Both the position numbers and the translations under genes were made by a program. From NCBI RefSeq assembly GCF_014205765.1, contig NZ_JACIIZ010000004.1, positions 186,001 to 250,000 on the forward strand: DNA of 64,000 nucleotides, in the 5' to 3' direction. Position 1 is the stretch's first letter. Every line of letters begins with the position of its first letter. Shown here piece by piece: positions 27,181 through 35,189 of the stretch. The DNA comes from Nitrospirillum iridis (lineage in GTDB: Bacteria > Pseudomonadota > Alphaproteobacteria > Azospirillales > Azospirillaceae). The notes under the pieces are model-generated. The model had not been told where the DNA came from and made no database searches. It saw nothing but the letters and a program-made list of their open reading frames with translations.

Positions 27181-29025
27181 ATGATCCCCCGCAGAACCTT
27201 CATGGCCGGTGCCGCCGGTCTCGCCCTGGGGGCGGCGCTGCCAGCGTCGGCCGCGCGTGCCGCCGGTGGCCGTTTCACCGTCCAGGGTGACCAGTTCCTG
27301 CTCGACGGTCAGCCGCTATGGCTTCTGGCGGGGGAGCTTCACTATCCCCGCATCGCCCGCGCCGACTGGCGCGACCGCTTGCGCAAACTGAAAAGCCTGG
27401 GCCTGAACACGCTCAGCACCTACGTCTTCTGGAACGCCCACGAAAAAGCCCCGGGTCACTATGACTTCACCGGCAACCTGGATTTGGCGGCCTGGGTGTC
27501 CCTGGCGCAGGAAGAGGGCCTGCATGTCTTCCTGCGCGCCGGCCCCTATGCCTGCGCCGAATGGGATGGCGGTGCTCTGCCGGCCTGGGTTTTCCCGGAT
27601 GAGACGGTGAAGGCGCGGACGCTGGACCCCACCTACATGTCCCTGTCGGGCCGGTGGTTGAAGCGCCTGGGCCAGGAGGTGGCACACCTGGAGGTCGACA
27701 AGGGCGGCCCCATACTCATGACCCAGGTGGAGAATGAGTACGGCTCCTTCGGTCAGGACCGCGCCTATATGGAGGCCGTGCGCGACCAGATCCGGGCGGC
27801 GGGCTTCGATGGGCCGCTTTACACGGTCGATGGCGCCTCGGTCATCGAGAAGGGTGCGTTGCCGTCGCTGATCAACGGCATCAATTTCGGCACCACCGAC
27901 AAGGCGGAGGAGGAGTTCAAGCGCTACGCCGCGTTCAAGCCCACCGGTCCGCGCATCTGCACCGAACTCTGGGGCGGCTGGTTCGATCATTTCGGCGAGG
28001 TGCATTCCTCGATGCCGGTGCCGCCGCTGCTCGACAGCCTGAAATGGATGCTCGACAACCACATCTCCATCAGCTTCTACATGGCGCATGGCGGCACGTC
28101 CTTCGGCTTCGACGCCGGCGCCAATTTCGACCGCAAGACCCAGACCTATCAGCCCGACATTTCCAGCTATGACTACGACGCCTTGCTGGACGAGGCCGGG
28201 CGGCCGACGCCGAAGTACGACGCGGTGCTGGATCTGTTGAAGCGGTACCTGCCGCCAGAACGCTTCGCGCCGCTGCCCGAGCCCCGCAAGGCCCTGGAGG
28301 TGCCGCGTTTCCGTCTCACGGAGACGGCGGCGCCGACGCCGCTGTGGGGCAAGGCGGTTGAGGCATCTGCCCCCCGCACGCTGGAATCCCTGGGCCAAAG
28401 CCATGGCCTGATGCGCTATCGCCACCGCTTCGCCAAGGCGGCCAAGGGGACGCTGCGGGTGGGTGAGGTCCGCGACTACGCCGTCGTGTCGGTCAACGGG
28501 CGCCGTGTCGGCGTGTTCGACCGGCGGCTGAAGCAGCGCGAAATCGACATTTCCGCCCAGGCCGGTGATTGGCTGGAGGTGCTGGTCGACACCATGGGGC
28601 ACGTCAATTATGGCGAGCGCATCGGCATGGACCAGAAGGGCCTGATGGGCGGGGTGACGCTGGACGGCCAGCCGGTGACGGGCTGGAGCCATCAGGGTCT
28701 GCCCCTGGACGATCTGACCGGCCTGACCTTCCAGGCGGGAGCGGGCGACGGCCCCGCCTTCCATCGCGGCACCTTCGAGGTGACGGAGGCGGGGTACACG
28801 TTCCTCGACATGCGCGGCTGGGGCAAGGGCTATGCCTGGGTCAACGGCCACAACCTGGGCCGCCACTGGTCGGTCGGGCCGCAGCGCAGCCTGTTCGTGC
28901 CCGAGAGCTTCCTGAAGATCGGGACCAATGAGGTCGTCGTCTTCGACCTTCATCCGGCCACGGAAGGAAGCATGGCCGGCGGTCGCGCGCAGATTTGGGA
29001 CCTGCCCGGGCAGGTCAAGGAATGA
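27181..29025 (+). CDS. Beta-galactosidase, GH35
   Basis: A 614-residue exported beta-galactosidase that would remove terminal galactose from complex-type antennae. The barrel (about 30-350) includes LAGELHYPRIARADW, STYVFWNAHEKAPG and GPYACAEWDGGALPAW; the acid/base is Glu186 in TQVENEYGSFG and the nucleophile Glu262 in CTELWGGWFDHFG. Beta-sandwich domains fill the C-terminal third, ending with GYAWVNGHNLGRHWSVGPQ. The signal carries a twin-arginine motif (PRRTFMAGAAG). The ATG at 27181 follows GAGG by about ten bases. It sits 77 bases after GH125 and 52 before GH92, in the same operon. Confidence 0.93.
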   Translation: MIPRRTFMAGAAGLALGAALPASAARAAGGRFTVQGDQFLLDGQPLWLLAGELHYPRIARADWRDRLRKLKSLGLNTLSTYVFWNAHEKAPGHYDFTGNLDLAAWVSLAQEEGLHVFLRAGPYACAEWDGGALPAWVFPDETVKARTLDPTYMSLSGRWLKRLGQEVAHLEVDKGGPILMTQVENEYGSFGQDRAYMEAVRDQIRAAGFDGPLYTVDGASVIEKGALPSLINGINFGTTDKAEEEFKRYAAFKPTGPRICTELWGGWFDHFGEVHSSMPVPPLLDSLKWMLDNHISISFYMAHGGTSFGFDAGANFDRKTQTYQPDISSYDYDALLDEAGRPTPKYDAVLDLLKRYLPPERFAPLPEPRKALEVPRFRLTETAAPTPLWGKAVEASAPRTLESLGQSHGLMRYRHRFAKAAKGTLRVGEVRDYAVVSVNGRRVGVFDRRLKQREIDISAQAGDWLEVLVDTMGHVNYGERIGMDQKGLMGGVTLDGQPVTGWSHQGLPLDDLTGLTFQAGAGDGPAFHRGTFEVTEAGYTFLDMRGWGKGYAWVNGHNLGRHWSVGPQRSLFVPESFLKIGTNEVVVFDLHPATEGSMAGGRAQIWDLPGQVKE

Positions 29026-29077
29026 ATGCCGGTGCCCGCGGCCATGAGCCGTGGCGCGGATGGGGAAGGAGAGCATC

Positions 29078-31411
29078 ATGTTGACACGTCGGACGCTGCT
29101 GGGGGGGACCGCCGGCCTGGCGCTGCTGGGCGGAAGCGGGGTGCCCATGGGGCTGGCCCGGGCAACGGAGGGGGAGGACCTGACCCGTTGGGTCGATCCC
29201 TTCATCGGCACCGGCGGGCATGGCCACACCTACCCTGGCGCCACCGTCCCCTTCGGCATGGTGCAGGTCAGCCCCGATACGGACAATGGCCGTTGGGATT
29301 CCTGTTCCGGCTATCATGACGACGACCGTACCCTGATGGGCTTCTCCCATACCCATCTCAGCGGCACCGGGGTGGGCGACCTGCTGGACGTGCTGGTGGT
29401 GCCCAGGGTGGGCCCCGTGGTGCTGCAGCCGGGTAGCCTGGAAAAGCCGGAGGGTGGCTATCGCGCCCGGTTCGATCATGCCGACCAGCAGGCGTCGCCC
29501 GGCTACTACCGCGTGCGCCTGAAGGACAGCGGCATCGTGGCCGAGCTGACGGCCACGGCGCGGGCGGGCCTGCACCGTTATGACTTCCCCAAGGGCGGGG
29601 ACGACGCCCACCTGCTGATCGATTTCCATCACGGCATGCAGGACAAGCCTGGGGTGCCCACCCGGGTGACCGACGCCACCTTGCGCCTGGTCGGTGACGA
29701 TACCCTGGTGGGCGGCCGGCGCGTGCACCAGTGGGCCGATGGCCGCCATATCTATTTCGCCCTGAAGCTGTCCCGCCCCTACACCCGGGCGCAGCTCTAT
29801 TCCGATGACCAGCCGGTGGCGGGGAACCAGGTGGCCGGCACGGTGCTGAAATGCGCCCTGCATTACCCCGACGCGGACAAGGCGCCCTTGCTGGTCAAGG
29901 TCGGCCTGTCGGCGGTGGACATCGACGGCGCGCTGCGCAACCTGCAGGCCGACATCCCCGGCTGGGATTTCGACCGGGTGAGGGGCGCGGCGCGCGACGC
30001 CTGGCAGGCGGAACTGTCGCGCGTGCGCATCGAGGCTGACAGCGCCGCCGACCGTCGCATCTTCTACACCGCCCTGTATCATTCCTTCGTGGCCCCGACG
30101 CTGTTCAGCGACGTGGATGGGCGCTATCGCGGCATGGATGACGCGATCCATCAGATGCCGGCCGGGCGCCAGACCTACTCGACCTACTCGCTGTGGGACA
30201 CCTACCGCGCCCTGCACCCGCTGTTCACCCTGGCGCAGCCGGAGCGGGTGCCCGATCTGGTGGACAGCCTGGTGCGCATGGCGGTGGAAAGCCCGGCCGG
30301 CCCCCCGGTTTGGCCGCTGCAGGGGCGGGAGACCGGCTGCATGATCGGCTGGCACTCGGCCGTGGTGCTGGCGGAGGCCCAGGCCAAGGGCTTCAAGGGC
30401 ATCGACTACAAGGCCGCCTGGCCCGTCTTCCGCAAGCGGGCGTTCGAGGATACGGTCCTGGGCATGGGCGAGTACCGGCGCCTGGGCTACATCCCCAGCG
30501 ACACGGTGGATGAGGCGGTCAGCAAGACCCTGGAATATGCCTATGACGATTGGGCCATGGCCCACTTGGCGGCGGGCGCTGGCGCCAAGGATGACGCCCG
30601 CGCGCTGGTGGAACGGTCGCGCAACTACCGCAACGTCTTTGACCGCGACCTGGGCTTCGTGCGTGCCCGCGATGGCGCCGGCAAGTGGATCGAGCCGTTC
30701 GATCCCCGCGCCATGGGTCATATGAAGAAGTGGCGGGATTTCACCGAGACCAACGCCTGGCAGGCCACTTTCCTCAACCAGCACGATCTTTACGGCTACA
30801 TGGCCCTGTTCGGCGGGCCCGAGGCGTTCGAGCGCAAGCTGGACGAGCTGTTCACCACCAGTTCGGAAATGCCGGCGGATGCCCCGCCCGACATCGCCGG
30901 CCTGGTGGGGCAGTACGCCCATGGCAACGAGCCCAGCCACCATGTCGCCTATCTCTACGCCTATACCGGGGCGCATCATAAGACCCAGGCCCGGGTGCGC
31001 ATGCTGCTGCGGACCATGCACCAGGACCAGCCGGATGGCTTGGCCGGCAATGAGGATTGCGGCCAGATGAGCGCCTGGTACCTGATGAGCGCGCTGGGCC
31101 TGTACGCTGTCGATCCGGTCACCCCCCTCTATGTTTTCGGCGCGCCGCTGTTCCAGCGGGCGGAGGTGGCGGTGGGCGCCGGCCGGCGTCTGGTGATCGA
31201 GGCGCCGGGCAATGGCCCCGACAGCCCCTATATCCAGTCGGTCACCTGGAATGGGGCCGCCCACACCAAAAGCTGGATCAGTCACGCCAGCCTGGCCATG
31301 GGGGGGCGGCTGACCTTCCATATGGGCCCGAAGCCCGATCCCCTTTTCGGTGCCGCCGCTGCCGACCGGCCCCCCTCCTTCACGCCCCTTGGGGCCGCCG
31401 GGGGTTTTTAG
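29078..31411 (+). CDS. Exo-alpha-mannosidase, GH92
   Basis: A 777-residue exported calcium-dependent alpha-mannosidase. The N-terminal beta-sandwich starts with WVDPFIGTGGHGHTYPGA and VPFGMVQVSPDT, and MGFSHTHLSGTG is also conserved. The (alpha/alpha)6 catalytic part has HGNEPSHHVAYLYAY (Glu618, general acid in the family) and GNEDCGQMSAWYLMSALGLY (Asp660, base region). GH92 enzymes remove alpha-1,2-, 1,3- or other linked mannoses of N-glycans. The signal has a twin-arginine motif (TRRTLLGGTAG). AAGGAG eight bases before 29078 decides the start. A paralogue whose tail is at 1-260 suggests two GH92 enzymes with different linkages. Confidence 0.95.
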   Translation: MLTRRTLLGGTAGLALLGGSGVPMGLARATEGEDLTRWVDPFIGTGGHGHTYPGATVPFGMVQVSPDTDNGRWDSCSGYHDDDRTLMGFSHTHLSGTGVGDLLDVLVVPRVGPVVLQPGSLEKPEGGYRARFDHADQQASPGYYRVRLKDSGIVAELTATARAGLHRYDFPKGGDDAHLLIDFHHGMQDKPGVPTRVTDATLRLVGDDTLVGGRRVHQWADGRHIYFALKLSRPYTRAQLYSDDQPVAGNQVAGTVLKCALHYPDADKAPLLVKVGLSAVDIDGALRNLQADIPGWDFDRVRGAARDAWQAELSRVRIEADSAADRRIFYTALYHSFVAPTLFSDVDGRYRGMDDAIHQMPAGRQTYSTYSLWDTYRALHPLFTLAQPERVPDLVDSLVRMAVESPAGPPVWPLQGRETGCMIGWHSAVVLAEAQAKGFKGIDYKAAWPVFRKRAFEDTVLGMGEYRRLGYIPSDTVDEAVSKTLEYAYDDWAMAHLAAGAGAKDDARALVERSRNYRNVFDRDLGFVRARDGAGKWIEPFDPRAMGHMKKWRDFTETNAWQATFLNQHDLYGYMALFGGPEAFERKLDELFTTSSEMPADAPPDIAGLVGQYAHGNEPSHHVAYLYAYTGAHHKTQARVRMLLRTMHQDQPDGLAGNEDCGQMSAWYLMSALGLYAVDPVTPLYVFGAPLFQRAEVAVGAGRRLVIEAPGNGPDSPYIQSVTWNGAAHTKSWISHASLAMGGRLTFHMGPKPDPLFGAAAADRPPSFTPLGAAGGF

Positions 31412-31454
31412 GAAAAGGGGGACAGGGCATAAATCACGGCTGCGGAAACGGCCG

Positions 31455-31485
31455 CCCGCGCGCATGAATGGCCCGTGCGCGCGGG
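31455..31485 (+). other. Strong GC hairpin between GH92 and mutarotase
   Basis: CCCGCGCGCA (31455-31464) and TGCGCGCGGG (31476-31485) are perfect ten-base inverse complements with an 11-base loop, followed by AAATTC. It lies just before the GGAGG site of the mutarotase gene and could reduce read-through from GH92 or shield the transcript end. Confidence 0.55.
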
Positions 31486-31507
31486 AAATTCACGGGGGAG
31501 GATAGCG

Positions 31508-31861
31508 ATGAACCGCCATGTCCTGATGCTGGATCTGAAGTCGGATCCCGCGCTGATCGAGCGATACCGCCAATGGCATGCGCCGGGAAATGTGCCGCCG
31601 GCGGTGATCCGCGCCATCCGTCAGGCCGGCATTACGGAGATGGAAATCCATCTCTGTGGCGACCGGTTGGCCATGATTATCGAGGTGACGGACGCCTACG
31701 ATCCCGCCGGGAAAGCCGCCGCCGACGCCGCAGACCCTGATGTGCAGGCCTGGGAGGCGCTGATGGACACGTTCCAGCGTCCGCTGCCCTGGGCGCGTCA
31801 GGGGGAGAAATGGGTGCCGGCGGACCGAATTTTCAGTCTGTCGGCGCAACCGGAGGGCTGA
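31508..31861 (+). CDS. L-rhamnose/L-fucose mutarotase-type protein
   Basis: A 117-residue cytoplasmic protein of the RhaM family, which interconverts alpha and beta anomers of deoxyhexoses. The segment ERYRQWHAPGNVPPAV aligns with the YxxxHxPxxPE region of RhaM, putting the catalytic His at residue 24; MEIHLCGDRLAMIIEV matches the central strands. Because two GH29 fucosidases are encoded nearby and no rhamnosidase is, L-fucose is the likelier substrate. GGAGG seven bases before the ATG at 31508 supports the start over an upstream GTG at 31475. No other fucose catabolic genes are in the window. Confidence 0.82.
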   Translation: MNRHVLMLDLKSDPALIERYRQWHAPGNVPPAVIRAIRQAGITEMEIHLCGDRLAMIIEVTDAYDPAGKAAADAADPDVQAWEALMDTFQRPLPWARQGEKWVPADRIFSLSAQPEG

Positions 31862-31862
31862 T

Positions 31863-31941
31863 GGCTTAGAGCTTCACGGACAGACTCAGCTATAGCCGGC
31901 TGTGGTTTCGATTAAACGCTGTTGGCTATAGCTTCTAAGCC
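31863..31941. repeat. Nested inverted repeats after mutarotase
   Basis: Outer arms GGCTTAGA (31863-31870) and TCTAAGCC (31934-31941), and inner arms AGCTATAGCC (31888-31897) and GGCTATAGCT (31924-31933), can fold as one long hairpin with a 17-base bulge on the left side. It begins immediately after the mutarotase stop and closes the glycan locus. It has no T-run, no transposase and no visible target duplication. Role unknown; an RNA-stabilising or boundary element is possible. Confidence 0.6.
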
Positions 31942-32071
31942 GTACCGATGTCCTTGCTCCAAATCGACACGGCCAGCCCGTATTCCGTATCATGGGCGCG
32001 AGCCATCACATCGTCGACGTCATCAACGGCAGGAGCGGCCCGAATGCCTCCTCGGTAACGACGCGTGCCGT

Positions 32072-32809
32072 TCAGGCGAACAAGTTGATCATGCTGCCCA
32101 TCAGCTTCTGGGTGCCCGTTTGGCCGATGGTCCAGTTTTTCATCGTCGTCAGCTGGTCGCTCAGGGCGTTGGAGATGGCGGCGGCGTTGGGGGAGATGCT
32201 GGCGCTGGTGCTGGCGGCGGTAACAGTGGTGGTGTAGTCCTTGGAATAGTCGCCAGCGGCGACCTGGACGCCATAGTTGACCTTTTCCGTCAGCTTGGTT
32301 CCGGTGGCGCGCGATACCTTCAGCACATAGGTCCCGGCATCCAGCGTCGTCTGGCCGTTGATCATGCTGGTGAACGCGTCGTAGGCCTTGCCGGACTTGC
32401 TGTCGCTGTCCGCCAGGACGGTACCGGTCTTGTTCATCACCTGCAGACGGGTTTTCCCTTGGTCCAACAGGCCGAGATTGATGGCGCTTTTCCGGCTCAG
32501 CTTGAAACTCAGATAGTCCGCCTGGTCGCCAGCGGCCAGGCTGCCGAAAGCGTTCACGCGGGTCTGTCCCTTGGTCACCGTGCCGATGTCGGTGGCGGAC
32601 GCGACGGTGTTGTAGACGGATTTCGCGGTCGACTTGGTGAAATTCTGAACGGTCCCCACCGCGCTGGAGGTCTGGGCCGACCCTTGGGTGTTCAGCGCGT
32701 CATTCTGCGCCTGCAATTGGGCCTGGATCTGCGCCAACTGCGCGAACACCGACGCGTTGGAGGCAGCGGTCGCTGTCGTTGATACGGCGGTGGTGGCTAC
32801 GTTGCTCAC
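32072..32809 (-). CDS. Hypothetical protein with PPC-like beta domain
   Basis: A 245-residue protein I cannot name. The N-terminus is rich in Thr, Ala and Ser and then in Gln (about 25-45, QLAQIQAQLQAQNDAL, a likely helix), without a cleavable signal. Residues about 85-170 resemble a pre-peptidase C-terminal type beta-sandwich (GDQADYLSFKL, TRLQVMNKTGTVLADSD, LDAGTYVLKVSR). The C-terminus is again helical and ends MGSMINLFA. The start is GTG at 32809, preceded by GGGAA. It lies downstream of FlaF on the same strand, 214 bases away, so a surface or flagellar-related role is possible but only by position. Confidence 0.6.
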   Translation of the reverse strand: MSNVATTAVSTTATAASNASVFAQLAQIQAQLQAQNDALNTQGSAQTSSAVGTVQNFTKSTAKSVYNTVASATDIGTVTKGQTRVNAFGSLAAGDQADYLSFKLSRKSAINLGLLDQGKTRLQVMNKTGTVLADSDSKSGKAYDAFTSMINGQTTLDAGTYVLKVSRATGTKLTEKVNYGVQVAAGDYSKDYTTTVTAASTSASISPNAAAISNALSDQLTTMKNWTIGQTGTQKLMGSMINLFA

Positions 32810-33023
32810 GGGAAAGGTTCCCTGCTGATGATGCCCTTAGCGCCAAGGGCGGAACGAGGCCGTTGGGCCGTTAAACCAAACTGGACCAAGCGCGACCGCC
32901 AAGTCGGATTTATGACGAACTACCTTGCAACAGTCTGAAAGATAGAAACATAAAATGCAAGATATTTACCGTCGCCTCAATGGGGGGTGAATTTTTACCG
33001 CCCGCTTTGGCGCCGTCCTCCGT

Positions 33024-33536
33024 TTAGATCGATATGTTGAACTTGCCTACCCCACCTGCCGCCATTCCCGGGGCCATACCGGGTCGGGGCGCCGCTGGCG
33101 CCGCGCCGGTCGGCTGCGCCATGCCCGGCGGGCGGGGGGCGCCGACCGGCATCGCCGGGGCGGCCGCGTTGGTCGCGTCGCTGGGACGCTGGGACAGGCC
33201 GGCCGCGATGTTGCGATTAATGTCGATGAGCGAGTCCAGCTTGGTTGCGTCCAGGTCGCCCAGCCGCTCGAAGGTCTGGCGATCGACGATCAAGGACAGC
33301 ACCAGGATTTTTTCGCGTAAGTCCTTGGGCAGGGGACAGTCAGGTTCCGCCATCGATGACTGGAAGATGGTCCAGAGGCGCTGGTTCAGCGACAGCGCCT
33401 GGCGCATTGGCTCCGGGTCGTTGGGGGTTTGCTGCGCCTGCAGCAGGCGCCGCGCGGCCTCGGTAAGGCCCCAGGCCTCGACATCGCGGGGGTTGTCCGA
33501 CGCGGGACGGTTGGAATATCCGGCCGAAGGCTTCAT
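33024..33536 (-). CDS. flaF: Flagellar biosynthesis regulator FlaF with Pro/Ala-rich tail
   Basis: A 170-residue protein whose first 120 residues match FlaF, an alphaproteobacterial factor required for flagellin synthesis and secretion with FlbT. Diagnostic segments are VEAWGLTEAARRLLQAQ, ALSLNQRLWTIFQSSM, PLPKDLREKILVLSLIVDRQTF and LIDINRNIAAGL. The last 50 residues are unusual: a Pro/Ala/Gly/Met-rich linker ending in GGVGKFNISI, not usual for FlaF. I start at 33536 because it fits family length; an in-frame ATG at 33620 would add 28 residues, and neither has a strong ribosome binding site. No flagellin or flbT is in the window. Confidence 0.85.
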   Translation of the reverse strand: MKPSAGYSNRPASDNPRDVEAWGLTEAARRLLQAQQTPNDPEPMRQALSLNQRLWTIFQSSMAEPDCPLPKDLREKILVLSLIVDRQTFERLGDLDATKLDSLIDINRNIAAGLSQRPSDATNAAAPAMPVGAPRPPGMAQPTGAAPAAPRPGMAPGMAAGGVGKFNISI

Positions 33537-33943
33537 CAGATCACGTGATCCCTGGCTAACTCGTTTGCGGGTGGCGGGCACCGCAACGGCGCCGTTACCA
33601 CCCTCCACCTTCACCGGCATGTCCGTGGCTCAAGCACCCTGGACCTGCCGGACCTTGTCCTTCCCAACCACCCCGAAGGGTGGTCCAACCCCCTAGGCGT
33701 TCCCCCGCCCCGCCCGGAAGCAGGCGGGACGCGGGAGGCGTATGCCTAGGGTAGCACCCTTGTCAGTATTTCATACTCACTTGGGGCCAGCAACCCGGCA
33801 ACGTGCCGGGGGAAAGGCCGGTGCATACCCGTGTGGTCGCCGCCGGTCCCAACCATCGTCGCACCTGTTTAGGGCATAAAGGTAAAAATACCCTGAACTG
33901 GTTTATTCCCTGATGGGGACCTGTCCGTTTGGGCGGGAAGGGG
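33537..33943. other. Structured intergenic region between flaF and ABC permease
   Basis: No convincing gene is present. Three inverted repeats follow one another: ACCACCC/GGGTGGT (33667-33684), a long imperfect one closed by CCCTAGGC (33691-33698) and GCCTAGGG (33744-33751) with pairing CG-rich interior, and CCCGGCA/TGCCGGG (33794-33810). On the minus strand they would form the flaF leader; on either strand they could be a small RNA. I cannot match them to a riboswitch class I know. Confidence 0.5.
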
Positions 33944-35161
33944 TCAGGGGGTGCCGTAGGCTTCCACGATCGGTATCCGGGCGGCCCGCCAGGCGGGAAA
34001 GAAGCCACCGACGAAACCGACGATCAGTGCCAGGATGACACCCTGCAAGGCCACGGCCGGTGTCAGGCGGAAGGTGAAGACGATTTGCGAGAACGTGGTG
34101 CCGGACAGGGTCGAGGCCGTCAGGCCGTCGAACGCCGCCCAGGTGACCAGCGCGCCCAGGATGCCGCCCGCCAGTGACAGCACCAGGCTTTCCGCCAGGG
34201 TGCCGAGAAAGGATGATGTGCCGCTGAAGCCGATGCAGCGCAAGGTGGCGATTTCCTGCGCCCGGGCGGCCACCGAGCTGTACATGGTGTTCAGCGCGCC
34301 GGCCAAGGCGCCGAACGCCATGGCGATGGCCAGGGGCCAACCGAGCTTTTGAATCAGGTCCGACGTGCGGCTGGCCTGTTGGGCGTAGTAGTCCGCCTCC
34401 GTCGTGACATCCAGTTTTAGCTGCGGGTCGTTGGCGGCATAATCCTTCAACGCCAGCAGGGCATCGGGGCTGGTAAGGCGCGCGCGGATGGATTGGAAGA
34501 CGTTCTGGCGGTGGAACAGGTCCTGGACCACCGGCGTGTCGGCCCACAATTCCGACTCAAAGACACTGCCATCCAACTCGAACACGCCGACCACCACCCA
34601 GCTGGCGTTGCCCAGCTTGACGGTATCGCCCAGGTTCATGCCCACGAAGTCCTTTTGCAGCGCGCGGCCCACCATCAGTTCGTTGGTGCCGGGGGTGAAC
34701 CGACGCCCTTCCACGATCTTCAGCCCCGGGCGGACGGCGATGCCGGCGGGCCCGAGGCCGCGGAGCGTGACGTTGGATTTGGGCGCCTTCTTCATGTTGC
34801 CGTCGTCCGGCAGCGCGGACTTCTTCACGGCGTCGACGATAACGTACAATTCTGGCGAAACCAGGGGCTTGCCGTCCGGCCCCTTGAGGACGCCGGGCGC
34901 CTCCTCGATCAGGCGGGCCTGGTCGCGGCTGACGCCGCTGTTGAGTTCCGCCTGCGCGCCCGCGCGCATCAGGATGGCCATGTCCTTGGCCCCCGTGCCG
35001 CGCAGGGTCTGCTGAAAACCGGCCGCCATGGCCAGGAAGGCCAGCAGCACGGTAACCACCAGGCCCACCGCCACCACGGTGGACAGCGACGCCCAGAAGC
35101 GTTGCGGGATGCTCTTGATGCAGATGACGGTGACCACCGCGATCTCGTTGAACACGCGCAT
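33944..35161 (-). CDS. ABC transporter permease, MacB/FtsX type (second)
   Basis: A 405-residue inner-membrane permease of the FtsX/MacB superfamily. A first membrane helix (about 20-45, VVAVGLVVTVLLAFLAMAAGF) is followed by a large periplasmic domain (about 50-270) and three C-terminal helices (about 280-395) with the family loop ARAQEIATLRCIGFSGTSSF. The ATG at 35161 is 28 bases after the stop of the other permease, so the two probably pair as a heterodimer. The system looks like the Lol/MacB mechanism in which the ATPase drives periplasmic extrusion without substrate crossing the membrane. Substrate unknown. Confidence 0.85.
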   Translation of the reverse strand: MRVFNEIAVVTVICIKSIPQRFWASLSTVVAVGLVVTVLLAFLAMAAGFQQTLRGTGAKDMAILMRAGAQAELNSGVSRDQARLIEEAPGVLKGPDGKPLVSPELYVIVDAVKKSALPDDGNMKKAPKSNVTLRGLGPAGIAVRPGLKIVEGRRFTPGTNELMVGRALQKDFVGMNLGDTVKLGNASWVVVGVFELDGSVFESELWADTPVVQDLFHRQNVFQSIRARLTSPDALLALKDYAANDPQLKLDVTTEADYYAQQASRTSDLIQKLGWPLAIAMAFGALAGALNTMYSSVAARAQEIATLRCIGFSGTSSFLGTLAESLVLSLAGGILGALVTWAAFDGLTASTLSGTTFSQIVFTFRLTPAVALQGVILALIVGFVGGFFPAWRAARIPIVEAYGTP

Positions 35162-35189
35162 GACGGTCTTTCCCTTCAGAGGCGGTCGG

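Noticed and set aside
31863-31941. Nested inverted repeat as a miniature transposable element
   Set aside because: No target-site duplication or transposase relation is visible and no second copy occurs in the window.
33667-33810. Riboswitch (cobalamin, TPP, cyclic-di-GMP) in the flaF leader
   Set aside because: The conserved core sequences of these classes are missing on both strands, so only a structured region is reported.
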